A DNA stretch of 64,000 nucleotides from Streptomyces sp. Edi4 (GCF_040253615.1 NZ_JBEJGY010000004.1:1240001-1304000), one strand, 5' to 3'; positions 11,002 through 25,255 are shown, numbered from the stretch's first letter. Notes: generated from the letters alone by a model not told the origin. Program-made: numbers and translations.

Positions 11002-11475
11002 TCACTGGCTGTTGGTGCCGAAGTCCTCCGGCGAGATCTGGTCGAGGAATTCGCGGAACTTCTCCACCTCGTCCTCCTGCTCGTCCGGAATGGCGATACC
11101 GGCGTCGTCCAAGACGCCGTCACTGCCGTAGATCGGCGTTCCGGTACGCAGGGCCAGCGCTATGGCGTCGGACGGCCTGGCGCTCACCTCCACCCCACTG
11201 GCGAAGACCAGCTCCGCGTAGAAGACGCCTTCGCGCAGGTCCGTGATGCGGACCTCGGTCAGCTCCTGGCCAACGGCCTCCAGCACGTCCTTGAAAAGGT
11301 CGTGCGTCAGCGGCCGCGCCGGCGCCATCCCCTGCTGGGCGAAGGCGATCGCGGTCGCCTCCCCTGGACCGATCCAGATGGGGAGGTACCGATCGCCTCC
11401 CACTTCACGCAGGAGCACGATCGGTTGGTTGGAGGGCATTTCCACCCGGACACCCACGACGTCGAGCTCGTTCAC
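11002..11475 (-). CDS. Bifunctional nuclease family protein (DUF151)
   Basis: A 157-residue member of the DUF151 / bifunctional nuclease domain family, the equivalent of Rv1829. It opens with MNELDVVGVRVEMPSNQPIV and contains LPIWIGPGEATAIA, RPLTHDLFKDVLEAVG, and VSARPSDAIALALRTGTPI, which are the family's conserved blocks. An acidic tail follows (DEQEDEVEKFREFLDQI). DUF151 domains fuse to UVR domains in plant bifunctional nucleases, but a biochemical role in actinobacteria is not established. It lies between two MerR genes in a leftward cluster, 53 bases after the FtsR-like gene. Confidence 0.88.
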   Translation of the reverse strand: MNELDVVGVRVEMPSNQPIVLLREVGGDRYLPIWIGPGEATAIAFAQQGMAPARPLTHDLFKDVLEAVGQELTEVRITDLREGVFYAELVFASGVEVSARPSDAIALALRTGTPIYGSDGVLDDAGIAIPDEQEDEVEKFREFLDQISPEDFGTNSQ

Positions 11476-11528
11476 ACAGCAACCCTAGGACGTGCTCGGC
11501 AGGTTTGGGTAGTCGGGCACCCACAAGA

Positions 11529-12272
11529 TCAGTGAAGCCGGACACCCAGGGCGGTCTGCACGAGTGCCGCGTGCAGGCGTACGGAGAGCGCGGCGAGCTC
11601 CTTGGTGGTGGCCTCCGCATGGGCCCTGGTCTGCGGATTGCGGTGCAGGCGCAGGGGCGCCACGACCTGCTCGACCAGACCCGCCTCACGATCCGCCGCC
11701 GCCTTCATGGCGCGCAGATGACGCGGTTCCAAACCGAAGCGCCCGAGGTCCGCCACCAGGCGCGCCACGTTCACCGACTCCGCGTCGAAGCCGCCCTCGG
11801 GACCAGGCGTGACCAGGCCGTACGACTCCCACTCGGCCAGCTCCGCCTCGCTGACCTCGGCGGCCGCCATGAGCTCCGCGCGGCCCACCCGGGCGGCGGT
11901 GGGCCGTTCGGGGTCGGGCTCGCCCCAGGAGCCCGGCAGCTCCCGGGAACCGCCAGGAGCGGGCAGCGAGGGCTGCTCGCCCCTGCTGAGCGCGTCCAGG
12001 TGCTCGCGGATGACCTTGAGCGGCAGATAGTGGTCGCGCTGCATCCGGAGCACCTGAGCCAGCCGCTCCACGTCACCGGCGGTGAACTTGCGGTACCCCG
12101 ACGGCGTACGCCGGGGCTCCACCAGGCCCTCGGACTCCAGAAAACGGATCTTCGAGATCGTCACCTCGGGAAATTCCTCGCGCAACTGATTGAGCACGCC
12201 GCCGATGCTCATCAGCCGGCCGCCCTCGGCGGCGGTGCCGGAACCGGCACCGCCCGTCGGTGTATGCAGCAT
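11529..12272 (-). CDS. ftsR: MerR family regulator FtsR-like (Rv1828 ortholog by position)
   Basis: A 247-residue MerR protein. The wHTH is early: MSIGGVLNQLREEFPEVTISKIRFLE and PRRTPSGYRKFTAGDVERLAQVLRMQRDHYLPLKVI. A second region (about 120-180, ELMAAAEVSEAELAEWESYGLV) looks like another winged helix, and a long helix ends the protein. This architecture and the neighbours (FHA/GarA before it, DUF151 after it) match Rv1828/FtsR, an activator of ftsZ in Corynebacterium. I chose the ATG at 12272 because AGGGAAGG lies 4 bases upstream; the open frame extends further but overlaps the FHA gene. The gap to the FHA gene is 20 bases, so co-transcription is likely. Confidence 0.85.
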   Translation of the reverse strand: MLHTPTGGAGSGTAAEGGRLMSIGGVLNQLREEFPEVTISKIRFLESEGLVEPRRTPSGYRKFTAGDVERLAQVLRMQRDHYLPLKVIREHLDALSRGEQPSLPAPGGSRELPGSWGEPDPERPTAARVGRAELMAAAEVSEAELAEWESYGLVTPGPEGGFDAESVNVARLVADLGRFGLEPRHLRAMKAAADREAGLVEQVVAPLRLHRNPQTRAHAEATTKELAALSVRLHAALVQTALGVRLH

Positions 12273-12292
12273 GGACCTTCCCTGGCTGGATC

Positions 12293-13129
12293 TCAGAGAG
12301 CGCGCTGGCTCGCGTAGAAGACCAGCCGGTACTTCCCGATCTGGACCTCGTCGCCATTGGCCAGGTCGACGGCGTCGATCCGCTCGCGGTTCACGTACGT
12401 GCCGTTGAGGCTTCCGACGTCGGAGACCGTGAAGCGCCCGTCGGGACCCCGCCGGAACTCCACGTGGCGGCGGGAGACCGTCACGTCGTCCAGGAAGATG
12501 TCGCTCTGCGGGTGACGGCCGGCCGTGGTCAGCTCGCCGTCGAGCAGGAATCGGCTTCCCGAGTTGGGCCCCCGGCGCACCACCAGGAGCGCCGAACCCA
12601 GCGGCAGCGCGTCCACGGCGGCCTGGGCCTCCGGGGAGAGCGAGGGCAGCTGCGTCTGGCCGGTCACCTCGGCGTCGTACGCCTCGAGACCCGAGATGGA
12701 GATGGTCGAGGTGGTCTCCGAAGCGCGCTCCGGAACCACACCGGGGCGCAGCGGGGCGCCGCAGTTGGAGCAGAAACGGCTGGCTGCGGGGTTGCTGTGC
12801 CCACACCTCGTACAAACAGGCAAGCCCGACATCGACGGATCCTCCTGCCGCGGCGGCACCGCGTGGGCACTGGTGGCATACGGGTCGGAGCCAAACCCTC
12901 CACCCGTACCTGAGGTTGACGGTTCCCCGAAACCTATGCGCCCCGCGCCCGCCGGGTCAACAGACGACGCGCCCGGAATGTCACCCCCGGAACCGCCCAC
13001 CTCATCACGGAACAGCGGGCGCTCGCCGCCCCGCTCCTCCGTCCCTTCGGGGCGCTGAGCACGGTGCCTGGCGGCGCTGCCGCCGTCCTGGCGTGCGCTC
13101 TTGCCGAACAACTTCGCAAACAACTTCAC
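12293..13129 (-). CDS. garA: FHA domain protein, GarA/OdhI-like
   Basis: A 278-residue protein longer than mycobacterial GarA. A low-complexity N-terminus (1-100) is followed by a zinc ribbon (CTRCG near 106 and CSNCG near 120), then an ETTS motif at about 138-141, and an FHA domain (about 180-275) with GRHPQSDIFLDDVTVSRRHVEF and GSLNGTYVNRERID. In GarA/OdhI the ETTS threonines are phosphorylated by PknB/PknG, and the FHA domain then binds its own tail instead of inhibiting 2-oxoglutarate dehydrogenase and glutamate enzymes. The motif and synteny support the same role here. The extra zinc ribbon is a Streptomyces-type addition. The GTG follows AAGGGGA. Confidence 0.85.
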   Translation of the reverse strand: MKLFAKLFGKSARQDGGSAARHRAQRPEGTEERGGERPLFRDEVGGSGGDIPGASSVDPAGAGRIGFGEPSTSGTGGGFGSDPYATSAHAVPPRQEDPSMSGLPVCTRCGHSNPAASRFCSNCGAPLRPGVVPERASETTSTISISGLEAYDAEVTGQTQLPSLSPEAQAAVDALPLGSALLVVRRGPNSGSRFLLDGELTTAGRHPQSDIFLDDVTVSRRHVEFRRGPDGRFTVSDVGSLNGTYVNRERIDAVDLANGDEVQIGKYRLVFYASQRAL

Positions 13130-13319
13130 GGGCGATTCCCCTTGACCGAAATAGACCCGCCCGTGGGGCAGGACGAACCCAGAATCAACACACCTGCCGA
13201 CCCGGACATCCTCACAACGTCCGTATCCGCCAAACAGTTTCCACCACGTACCACTGTTACAGAGCGGCGACCCCCCGCAACCGCCTGCGCTTGTGCGACG
13301 GCTGCCACCCCCGTCCCCA

Positions 13320-14129
13320 TCAGTGCGGGGACGACTGAGCGTAGTCAGGCCGCTTCGCGACCCGCAAGGCGTTCACGACGATCTTCTCCGAGCGGGCTAC
13401 GGTGGCGGTGGCCTGCTCCTTCTCCAGAGTCTGCACCACTCCGCCGGGGATGTTGAGCGCCGGCTCCAGATCCTGCGGCCTGCCGATCACCTTGAAGACG
13501 TACGGCGCGCTCACCTTCTTGCCGTCCACCCCGATGCCGCCGCCCTCGTCCGAAAAGTACGTACTGGCCACCACACGGACATCGTTGACCTGGATCGCCT
13601 CCGCCCCCGCCGCACGCAGTTCCTGCACCGTGTCAAGCATCTTGTCGGCCTCGACGGCGCCCTTGGGGTCACCGATCGTCAACGTGATGCCAGGACCTTG
13701 CGCCGCGACCGTACCGGCCAGGATGCCGAGCTGCCGCTCCTTCTCCACGGTCTGCTTGCGCGCCTCCGCCGCCTGATTGGAACTCGTCTCCAGCTCCGTA
13801 CGTTGGCCGTCCAGGCGCTGCTTCTCATCCTCAAGACGCTTGGTACGGGAATCGAGTTCATCCAGGATGCGCACCAGATCCTCCTGACGGGCCCCGCGCA
13901 GCGCGCTGTTGTCGCTGTTCGAGCGGACCTGGATGGCAAGCCCGAGCCCCAGGACGAACAGGAGCAGCGCCACGATGAGCTGCGCGCGGCTGACCCTGGG
14001 CGGCCACAAGCCTGCGGCGAGCCGCTGGCGCCCCGTCAGGGCCGGCTGGTCCGTGCCGGGTTCGCCCGGGGCGGCAGGGGGCCGCTGCTCGTCGCCTTCA
14101 CCCTGCCCGGTGTTGTGCACCTCGCTCAT
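13320..14129 (-). CDS. DUF881 family membrane-anchored protein (second copy)
   Basis: A 269-residue protein with a disordered N-terminus, one membrane helix (about residues 50-70, LIVALLLFVLGLGLAIQV), then a coiled coil (about 85-135) and an extracellular DUF881 fold with GPGITLTIGDPKGAVEADKM, LRAAGAEAIQVNDVRVVAST and PYVFKVIGRPQDLEPALNIPGG. Equivalent to Rv1825. The function of DUF881 proteins is unknown; they are thought to act at the cell envelope. It starts 5 bases after the Sbp gene stop and belongs to the same operon. Confidence 0.87.
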   Translation of the reverse strand: MSEVHNTGQGEGDEQRPPAAPGEPGTDQPALTGRQRLAAGLWPPRVSRAQLIVALLLFVLGLGLAIQVRSNSDNSALRGARQEDLVRILDELDSRTKRLEDEKQRLDGQRTELETSSNQAAEARKQTVEKERQLGILAGTVAAQGPGITLTIGDPKGAVEADKMLDTVQELRAAGAEAIQVNDVRVVASTYFSDEGGGIGVDGKKVSAPYVFKVIGRPQDLEPALNIPGGVVQTLEKEQATATVARSEKIVVNALRVAKRPDYAQSSPH

Positions 14130-14134
14130 CGGCC

Positions 14135-14467
14135 TCAGGCCCTGAAGACGTGACGGCGGATGGCGGCGGCGTTGGAGAAGATCCGGATGCCCAGCACCAC
14201 GACCACGCCGGTCGAGAGCTGCGCGCCGACGCCCAGCTTGTCGCCGAGGAAGACGATGAGGGCCGCGACCACCACGTTCGACAGGAAGGAGACCACGAAG
14301 ACCTTGTCGACAAAGATGCCGTCGAGCATGGCGCGGAGTCCGCCGAAGACCGCGTCGAGTGCCGCGACCACGGCGATCGGCAGATACGGCTCGACCACCG
14401 CGGGCACCTCGGGCCGGACCAGAAGTCCGACCACCACGCCCACGACGAGGCCAAGTACGGCGATCAC
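14135..14467 (-). CDS. sbp: Small basic protein (Sbp, DUF1290 family)
   Basis: A 110-residue membrane protein with three to four hydrophobic helices (residues 1-17, 22-42, 55-75, 80-97). The sequence opens IAVLGLVVGVVVGLLVRP and contains AVVAALDAVFGGLRAMLDG, typical of the Sbp family found next to DUF881 or division genes in Gram-positives. It is the equivalent of Rv1824. Its start overlaps the upstream DUF881 stop by four bases, indicating translational coupling, and it is sandwiched between the two DUF881 genes. Confidence 0.9.
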   Translation of the reverse strand: MIAVLGLVVGVVVGLLVRPEVPAVVEPYLPIAVVAALDAVFGGLRAMLDGIFVDKVFVVSFLSNVVVAALIVFLGDKLGVGAQLSTGVVVVLGIRIFSNAAAIRRHVFRA

Positions 14468-15396
14468 GATGTGCCCTTCCCTGTGTCGGCCGCGCCCGGA
14501 GCGGCGCCTGTGGCCAATGGCTGTGCTGTACGTACGGTCAGGCTCGGCGCCGCGGGGAGCCGCACGTCGGACTGGGCCGCGATGCTCGCCCTGATCCCGT
14601 AATTCTGCTCCAGCAGGTGCAAGTACTGGCCGTCCGCGCCGTCCTGGAAGGCCGTGCCGAGCTGTTTCCCGTCCCCCACGGCGAGCACCGTGTACGGCGG
14701 CACCAGCGGCCTGTTGTCGACCAGTATGGCGTCGCCCGCCGCCCGGATCGCCGAAAACGATGTCAGACGCTGCCCATTGATGGCGATCGCCTCCGCGCCG
14801 GCCTGCCAGAGGCCGTTGACCACGCGCTGCATGTCGCGGTCCCGGACCCGGCCCGTGTCCGCGAACGTCGTGCTCTCACGTGGGCGGCTTCCGTCGCCCT
14901 GAGCGGTCTCCTTGGCGTCGTCGACGACCAGCTTCACTCCCGGGCCGTGCACCTCGGTCGCACCGGAAAGGAGCGCCACGAGCTCACCCTGGTCGCCGCC
15001 GTGCTTCTCCAACGCCTTGCGCTGGCGGTCCCCGACCTCGGTGCGCAGCCCGTCCACGTCGTCCTGGAGCTTGTCGGCCGCCCTGGTCTCCGAATCGACG
15101 CGGTCGATCAGCTCCTGGCGCTCCTTTGCCACGACCGGGGCGGTGACGCGGGCCTGCGCGGCCCCGACCGTCACCACGAGGGCGGCCAGCACGAGGCCGC
15201 CCGCGAGCGCGAGTTTGGCCCGCAGGGTACGCGGCAGACCTGCCCCGCCCTCCGCCTCACGACGGGCGGTCGCCTCGGCGTACCCGTCGTCCAGCGCGTG
15301 GTCCATGACATTGGTCAGCAGCGACATCGACGCGTCGGGGCGCGGGGGCGGAGACGACGTGCTCCGAACGGGGGGCTGCTGCGGCATGCCGCACAT
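14464..15396 (-). CDS. DUF881 family membrane-anchored protein (first copy)
   Basis: A 310-residue paralog of the protein encoded just downstream. A Pro-rich cytoplasmic N-terminus of about 65 residues precedes a single membrane helix (LALAGGLVLAALVVTVGAA). A coiled coil (RQELIDRVDSETRAADKLQD) and the DUF881 domain follow (HGPGVKLVVDDAKE, LWQAGAEAIAINGQRLTSF, PPYTVLAVGDGKQLGTAF). Equivalent to Rv1823. The ATG at 15396 has no obvious ribosome site; ATG at 15387 is an alternative. It is 88 bases after the ManB-like gene and probably in its transcript. Confidence 0.87.
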   Translation of the reverse strand: MCGMPQQPPVRSTSSPPPRPDASMSLLTNVMDHALDDGYAEATARREAEGGAGLPRTLRAKLALAGGLVLAALVVTVGAAQARVTAPVVAKERQELIDRVDSETRAADKLQDDVDGLRTEVGDRQRKALEKHGGDQGELVALLSGATEVHGPGVKLVVDDAKETAQGDGSRPRESTTFADTGRVRDRDMQRVVNGLWQAGAEAIAINGQRLTSFSAIRAAGDAILVDNRPLVPPYTVLAVGDGKQLGTAFQDGADGQYLHLLEQNYGIRASIAAQSDVRLPAAPSLTVRTAQPLATGAAPGAADTGKGTS

Positions 15397-15484
15397 CGTC
15401 GCATGTCGGCGCCGCTACCGCCGAATGGCCCCACCGGTGTGCCGGGCCGCACCTCCCAGGCCGGCCCGGCACTCCATCACGGCG

Positions 15485-17980
15485 TCAGTGACCTGCGCTG
15501 TCGACCACGGCGGCCCATTCGTCGAGCAGTGCCTGAGCCGACACGTCGTCCGGCCCCTCGGCCCACAGATGGGTGACGGCCTCGGCCGGGTCGGGCAGCA
15601 CCATCACCCAGCGCCCGTCGGCCTCCACGACCCGCACGCCGTCGGTCGTGTCCACGGACCGGCCGGCGGCCGCCTCCACGACCCGGCGCATCACCATGCC
15701 CTTGACCGCCCACGGCGTCGGGATGTCCCGCCGCAACACGTGGGCCTGCGGGATGCGCGCGTCGATCTGGCTGAGCGTGAGCTGGGTGCGCGCGACAAGA
15801 CCGAGGAGCCGCACGAACGCGGCCGCTCCGTCGAAGACGCTGCTGAACTCGGGCACGATGAACCCGCCGCGGCCATCGCCACCGAAAATGGTGGCCTCCT
15901 CGCGGCCGACCCGGGTCAGATCATCGGGCGACGTCGTCGTCCAGTCGACCTGGGTGCCGTGGTACGCAGCGACCTGCTCGGCGATCCTGGTGGTCGTGAC
16001 AGGGAGCGCGACCCGGCCGCTGCGCCGCTCGGCCGCGACCAGGTCCAGCATCACCAGCAGGGCCCGGTCGTCCTCCACGATGCGGCCTCGCTCGTCCACG
16101 AGCGAAAGGCGCTCACCGACGGGGTCGAACCGCACGCCGAAGGCGGCGCGCGCCGAGGCGACGATCTCCCCGAGCCGCACGAGCCCGGCCCGTCGGCCCT
16201 CCGCCGTCTCCGTCGGCCTGGACTCGTCCAGACCCGGATTGATGACCAGCGAATCCACCTTGAGCCGCCCGAGCAGGCTGGGCAGCACCAGGCCGGCGCT
16301 TCCGTTGGACGCGTCGACGACGACCTTCAGGCCGGCCTCCGCGATCCCGGTGGTGTCGGCCTTGCGCAGCAGCGAGCCGGTGTAGGAGTCGAAGACGCTG
16401 GAGGGGAACTGCAGATCGCCGATCTCGCCGGGGAAGGCCCGCCGGTACTCCTGGCGCGCGTAGACCCGGTCGAGCTTGCGCTGCCCGGCCTGCGAGAGGT
16501 CCGCGCCCCGCTCGTCGAAGAACATGATGTCCACGGAATCCGGCACACCGGGCGACGTACGGATCATGATGCCGCCGGCGGTGCCCCGCGCGGTCTGCTG
16601 GCGCGCGACGGGCAGCGGTACGTTCTCCAGGTCCCGTACGTCTATGGCGCTGGCCTGGAGCGCCGAGATGACGGCACGCTTCAGGGCGCGGGCGCCTCGG
16701 GAGTGGTCCCGCGCCGTGGTGACGGTCGACCCCTTCTTGAGCGTCGTGGCGTACGCACCGGCGAGGCGGACCGCGAGCTCCGGTGTGATCTCCACGTTGA
16801 GGATGCCGGAGACTCCCCGCGCGCCGAACAGATGCGCCTGGCCTCTGGACTCCCAGATCACCGAGGTGTTGACGAACGCTCCGGCCTCGACGGTCTTGAA
16901 GGGGTAGACCCGGACGTTGCCCTGGACGATCGATTCTTCACCGACCAGGCATTCGTCACCGATGACGGCGCCGTCCTCGATCCGGGCGGCCCGCATGATG
17001 TCGGTGTTCTTGCCGATGACGCAGCCGCGCAGATTGCTCTGCTGGCCGATATAGACGTTGTCGTGCACGACGGCCTTGTGCAGAAAGGCCCCGCTCTTGA
17101 CGACGACGTTGGATCCCACGACGGTGTGCTCGCGGATCTCCGCGTCCGCTTCGACCTTCGCGTAGTCCCCGATGTAGAGGGGACCTCGGAGCACGGCATC
17201 GGGGTGGACCTCGGCGCCTTCCGCCACCCACACGCCCGGGGAGATCTCGAAGCCGTCGATGTCGACGTCGACCTTGCCTTCGAGCACGTCGGCCTGGGCC
17301 TTGACGTAGCTCTCGTGCGTACCGACGTCCTCCCAGTAGCCTTCCGCGACGTAGCCGTAGATCGGCTTGCCTTCCTTCATCAGCTGCGGGAAGACGTCAC
17401 CGGACCAGTCGACGGACTTGTCCGCCTCGACATAGTCGAACACCTCGGGCTCCATCACGTAGATGCCCGTGTTGACGGTGTCGGAGAAGACCTGCCCCCA
17501 CGTCGGCTTCTCGAGGAAGCGCTCGACCTTCCCCTCCTCGTCGACGATGGTGATGCCGAATTCCAGCGGATTGGGCACACGCGTCAGACAGACCGTGACG
17601 AGGGCGCCCTTCTCCTTGTGGAAATTGATGAGGTCGGTCAGGTCGAAATCGGTGAGGGCGTCACCCGAAATGACGAGGAAGGCATCATCCTTGAGGGCTT
17701 CCTCGGCATTCTTGACGCTGCCCGCGGTACCGAGGGGCTTCTCCTCGTTGGCGTAGGTGAGCTCCATTCCGAGCTCTTCCCCGTCACCGAAGTAGTTCCT
17801 GACCAGCGACGCCAGGAACTGAACGGTGACGACGGTCTCATTGAGACCGTGCCGCTTGAGCAGCCGCAGCACATGCTCCATGATCGGCCGGTTGACGACC
17901 GGCAGGAGCGGCTTGGGCATGCTCGAGGTCATGGGACGAAGGCGTGTGCCCTCGCCACCAGCCATCACGACGGCCTTCAT
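15485..17980 (-). CDS. Mannose-1-phosphate guanylyltransferase with degenerate phosphomannomutase domain
   Basis: An 831-residue two-enzyme fusion. Residues 1-230 are a nucleotidyltransferase ([20 protein letters not shown], with [15 protein letters not shown]) that would make GDP-mannose or a related sugar nucleotide. About 240-370 is a left-handed beta-helix of hexapeptide repeats. The C-terminal half has the fold of phosphomannomutase ([14 protein letters not shown]). However, the phosphoserine loop (TASHNP type) is replaced by RTSPGVPD and the metal loop DGDxDR by FDPVGER, so mutase activity is doubtful. ATG at 17980 follows AAGGAGG by 10 bases; the 23 upstream in-frame codons are excluded. 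Mannosylation of proteins or lipids is the likely use. Confidence 0.88.
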   Translation of the reverse strand: MKAVVMAGGEGTRLRPMTSSMPKPLLPVVNRPIMEHVLRLLKRHGLNETVVTVQFLASLVRNYFGDGEELGMELTYANEEKPLGTAGSVKNAEEALKDDAFLVISGDALTDFDLTDLINFHKEKGALVTVCLTRVPNPLEFGITIVDEEGKVERFLEKPTWGQVFSDTVNTGIYVMEPEVFDYVEADKSVDWSGDVFPQLMKEGKPIYGYVAEGYWEDVGTHESYVKAQADVLEGKVDVDIDGFEISPGVWVAEGAEVHPDAVLRGPLYIGDYAKVEADAEIREHTVVGSNVVVKSGAFLHKAVVHDNVYIGQQSNLRGCVIGKNTDIMRAARIEDGAVIGDECLVGEESIVQGNVRVYPFKTVEAGAFVNTSVIWESRGQAHLFGARGVSGILNVEITPELAVRLAGAYATTLKKGSTVTTARDHSRGARALKRAVISALQASAIDVRDLENVPLPVARQQTARGTAGGIMIRTSPGVPDSVDIMFFDERGADLSQAGQRKLDRVYARQEYRRAFPGEIGDLQFPSSVFDSYTGSLLRKADTTGIAEAGLKVVVDASNGSAGLVLPSLLGRLKVDSLVINPGLDESRPTETAEGRRAGLVRLGEIVASARAAFGVRFDPVGERLSLVDERGRIVEDDRALLVMLDLVAAERRSGRVALPVTTTRIAEQVAAYHGTQVDWTTTSPDDLTRVGREEATIFGGDGRGGFIVPEFSSVFDGAAAFVRLLGLVARTQLTLSQIDARIPQAHVLRRDIPTPWAVKGMVMRRVVEAAAGRSVDTTDGVRVVEADGRWVMVLPDPAEAVTHLWAEGPDDVSAQALLDEWAAVVDSAGH

Positions 17981-18094
17981 GTCGGAAGCGTCCTCCTTGA
18001 AGAGATAACGATCTTGCCGACTTCGCCCTGCGGGCAGTCCCTGTGACACCTCGCGCTGCGGCCGGCTCTACGCCGGGGCTTGCGGGCGCCGAGC

Positions 18095-18703
18095 TCAGTC
18101 GGCCTGTGTGTCCGCCTTCACGAGTCGGCGGACCTGAACCACATAGAGGATTCCTGCCCACCAATACAGAGTTGTACCCCATCCGGCGAACGCCCATCCG
18201 AAAATCCTCGCGAGGGCGGGGAGCCAGCCGCTTCCGTCGCTGAGCAGCAGCAGCGGGAAGGCATACATCAGGTTGAACGTCGCGGCCTTGCCCAAGAAGT
18301 TCACCTGGGGGGGCGGATAGCCGTGCCGGCGAAGGATTCCCACCATCACCAGAAGCATCAACTCGCGGGCCAAAAGGGCAGCGGTCAACCAAATCGGCAG
18401 GATCTCGCGCCACGTGAGACCGACCAGGGTGGAAAGGATGTACAACCGGTCGGCAGCGGGGTCGAGCAGCCGTCCCAGACTGCTGATCTGGTTCCAACGA
18501 CGGGCCAGCTTCCCGTCCAGGTAGTCGCTGACTCCACTCAGCGCCAACACCAGCAGAGCCCAGCCATCGCTGTTCGGCCCGCCAAAGACGGGGCGGAGAA
18601 TCAGCCACAGGAAGAGCGGAACGCCGACAAGGCGCGCCATGCTGAGAATATTGGGGATGGTGAGCACCCGGTCCGTCTGAACGCGAGTCTCCTGGACCTC
18701 CAC
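18095..18703 (-). CDS. CDP-alcohol phosphatidyltransferase family protein
   Basis: A 202-residue membrane enzyme with about five to six helices. The CDP-AP active site is clear: SDYLDGKLARRWNQISSLGRLLDPAADR, matching D(x2)DG(x2)AR(x8)G(x3)D(x3)D. It would transfer a phosphatidyl group from CDP-diacylglycerol to an alcohol, probably glycerol-3-phosphate (PgsA type) or inositol phosphate. It is the positional equivalent of Rv1822 (pgsA2). The GTG at 18703 follows AGGAGG by 7 bases. It heads the leftward operon containing the ManB-like, DUF881 and Sbp genes. Confidence 0.9.
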   Translation of the reverse strand: MEVQETRVQTDRVLTIPNILSMARLVGVPLFLWLILRPVFGGPNSDGWALLVLALSGVSDYLDGKLARRWNQISSLGRLLDPAADRLYILSTLVGLTWREILPIWLTAALLARELMLLVMVGILRRHGYPPPQVNFLGKAATFNLMYAFPLLLLSDGSGWLPALARIFGWAFAGWGTTLYWWAGILYVVQVRRLVKADTQAD

Positions 18704-18840
18704 CCGGGGGCCTCCTGTGGGAAATGTGCCGACGATGCCCCCTGACCCTACCGTCAGCGCGGGCCAACGGGTGCACAGGGGGTACAGACCTGAGCACGGT
18801 CCAATCCCGCCAAAACGCCCGAAAAGCGCCCGGCAAACGC

Positions 18841-18892
18841 GAAAAAGCCCCGCACCGTCGACCGTATTCCTACGATCGGGTGCGGGGCTTTT
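18841..18892 (-). terminator. Rho-independent terminator of the rRNA operon
   Basis: A perfect 14-bp stem (AAAAGCCCCGCACC with its complement) and a partly paired upper stem end 11 bases after the 5S gene. Read leftward it is followed by a run of five T residues. It also insulates the CDP-alcohol transferase gene from rRNA transcription. Confidence 0.9.
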
Positions 18893-18902
18893 CCCACAAT
18901 TT

Positions 18903-19021
18903 GTTCGGCGGCGTCCTACTCTCCCACAGGGTCCCCCCTGCAGTACCATCGGCGCTGAAAGGCTTAGCTTCCGGGTTCGGAATGTAACCGGGCGTTTCCC
19001 TAACGCTATGACCACCGAAAC
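18903..19021 (-). rRNA. rrf: 5S ribosomal RNA
   Basis: Read leftward the gene begins GTTTCGGTGGTCATAGCG and ends GAGTAGGACGCCGCCGAAC, the standard actinobacterial 5S ends, about 119 bases. Terminal halves are complementary. It is the last gene of the operon. Ends may be off by one to three bases. Confidence 0.95.
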
Positions 19022-19089
19022 ACTATGAAGTTGAACTCGACCAGCACACACCCCAGAGGGCATGCGGGAGTTCATTGCTTCAGAACAAA

Positions 19090-19106
19090 CACAGTGGACG
19101 CGAGCA
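19090..19106 (-). repeat. 3' arm of the pre-23S processing stem
   Basis: This 17-base block just after the 23S 3' end is an exact reverse complement of bases 22239-22255 just before the 23S 5' end. The two arms would form the long-range duplex cut by RNase III during rRNA maturation. Confidence 0.8.
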
Positions 19107-19109
19107 ACT

Positions 19110-24046
<4,937 letters not shown>

Positions 24047-24725
24047 ATGTTTACCCGCAATCGGGTGCACACATCACGTAAGAGCGGGACGGAACCACCG
24101 GAATAAGGCGGCCCGTCCACAGCGTCCTCGCTGTGTAATCGCCTGACGACCACGAGGGCCGGCAGGACTTTTCAAAGGAACCTCGTCCCACCGAAGTGGA
24201 GACGGGGTTGTCAATCTGGCGTTGACTTTTGGCACGCTGTTGAGTTCTCAAGGAACGGACGCTTCCTTTGTACTCACCCTCTCGGGCTTTCCTCCGGGCG
24301 CTTCCCTTCGGTATTTCGTGTTTCCAGCTTAGCAGACCCGATTTCTCGTTTCCGCCACCCGCTGGAGCAGGCATTTCGCTTTCCGGCCGTATCGGCTTTC
24401 GGGCGATTCAGACTCTAGCAAGTCTTTTCCGTCTTCCTGACCACCGTCTCCGCACACAGGCGCAGTCGGAAATCCGGGTTAGGATCGGGACTTGGTAGGT
24501 GCCGCCGACCACCGAATCACAGTGTCGTGATGGGGTCAGGCAGGAGTACGACAGTACAGGCCCACCGGGAGTTGAGGCAAATCGTTTCCGGTGTGCACCT
24601 AGGTCCGCCAACCAGTACCTGTCGTGCGGAACCGGGACTTCTTATGACTTACCCTTCTGAACAGTACGCCGTCCAGGACAGGTAGTGACGGCGACACTTG
24701 AAGCTCCGCCCCTGGGAGGCTCCCC
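24047..24725 (-). promoter_or_regulatory. rRNA operon leader and promoter region
   Basis: This 679-bp stretch has no gene. Reading leftward, the leader contains CCTTGAGAACTCAACAGCG near 24250, a conserved actinobacterial pre-rRNA element. Candidate -10 boxes are TAAGCT at 24326-24331 and TAGAGT near 24413. Streptomyces rRNA operons usually have several tandem promoters in such a region; I cannot fix the start sites. The crr gene reads away to the right, so its promoter must lie here too. Confidence 0.6.
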
Positions 24726-25175
24726 ATGACTAGCGTGACGTCCCCACTTGCTGGACAGGCCATTGGGCTCGCGGCAGTGCCCGACCCGGTCTTCTCCGGC
24801 GCGATGGTGGGCCCCGGCACCGCTATTGATCCCGTACGTGAGCCGTCAGTGGCAGTGGCGCCCGTGGAGGGCGTCGTCGTGTCCCTGCACCCGCACGCCT
24901 TTGTTGTCGTCGACAGCGAGGGCCACGGTGTGCTGACGCACCTCGGAATCGACACCGTTCAGCTCAACGGCGAGGGCTTCGAGCTCCTCGTCAACAAGGG
25001 CGACACCGTGACGCGCGGCCAGGAGGTCGTGCGCTGGGACCCGGCCGCCGTCGAGGCCGCCGGAAAGTCCCCCATCTGTCCCATCGTGGCTCTCGAGGCC
25101 ACCGCTGACTCCCTCTCCGGTGTCGTCGAGAGCGGCGACGTGAAGGCCGGCGACGCGCTCTTCAGCTGGCGGTGA
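24726..25175 (+). CDS. crr: PTS glucose-type EIIA component
   Basis: A 149-residue EIIA-Glc protein. It accepts phosphate from HPr and passes it to EIIB of sugar permeases. The phosphorylatable His is at about residue 72 in VLTHLGIDTVQLNGEGFELL; the auxiliary His lies in SLHPHAFVVVDSEGHG. Full length for the family. In S. coelicolor Crr with PtsI serves the N-acetylglucosamine PTS and carries regulatory functions. The ATG is preceded by GGGAGG. It starts an operon with ptsI, 80 bases downstream. Confidence 0.95.
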   Translation: MTSVTSPLAGQAIGLAAVPDPVFSGAMVGPGTAIDPVREPSVAVAPVEGVVVSLHPHAFVVVDSEGHGVLTHLGIDTVQLNGEGFELLVNKGDTVTRGQEVVRWDPAAVEAAGKSPICPIVALEATADSLSGVVESGDVKAGDALFSWR

Positions 25176-25255
25176 CGCCGGCGCCGGCATGACGGCGCGC
25201 CAGACGGACAATCACGGCGGCGGCACTGACCGCCGCACCTATCGGAGACGGTGAG

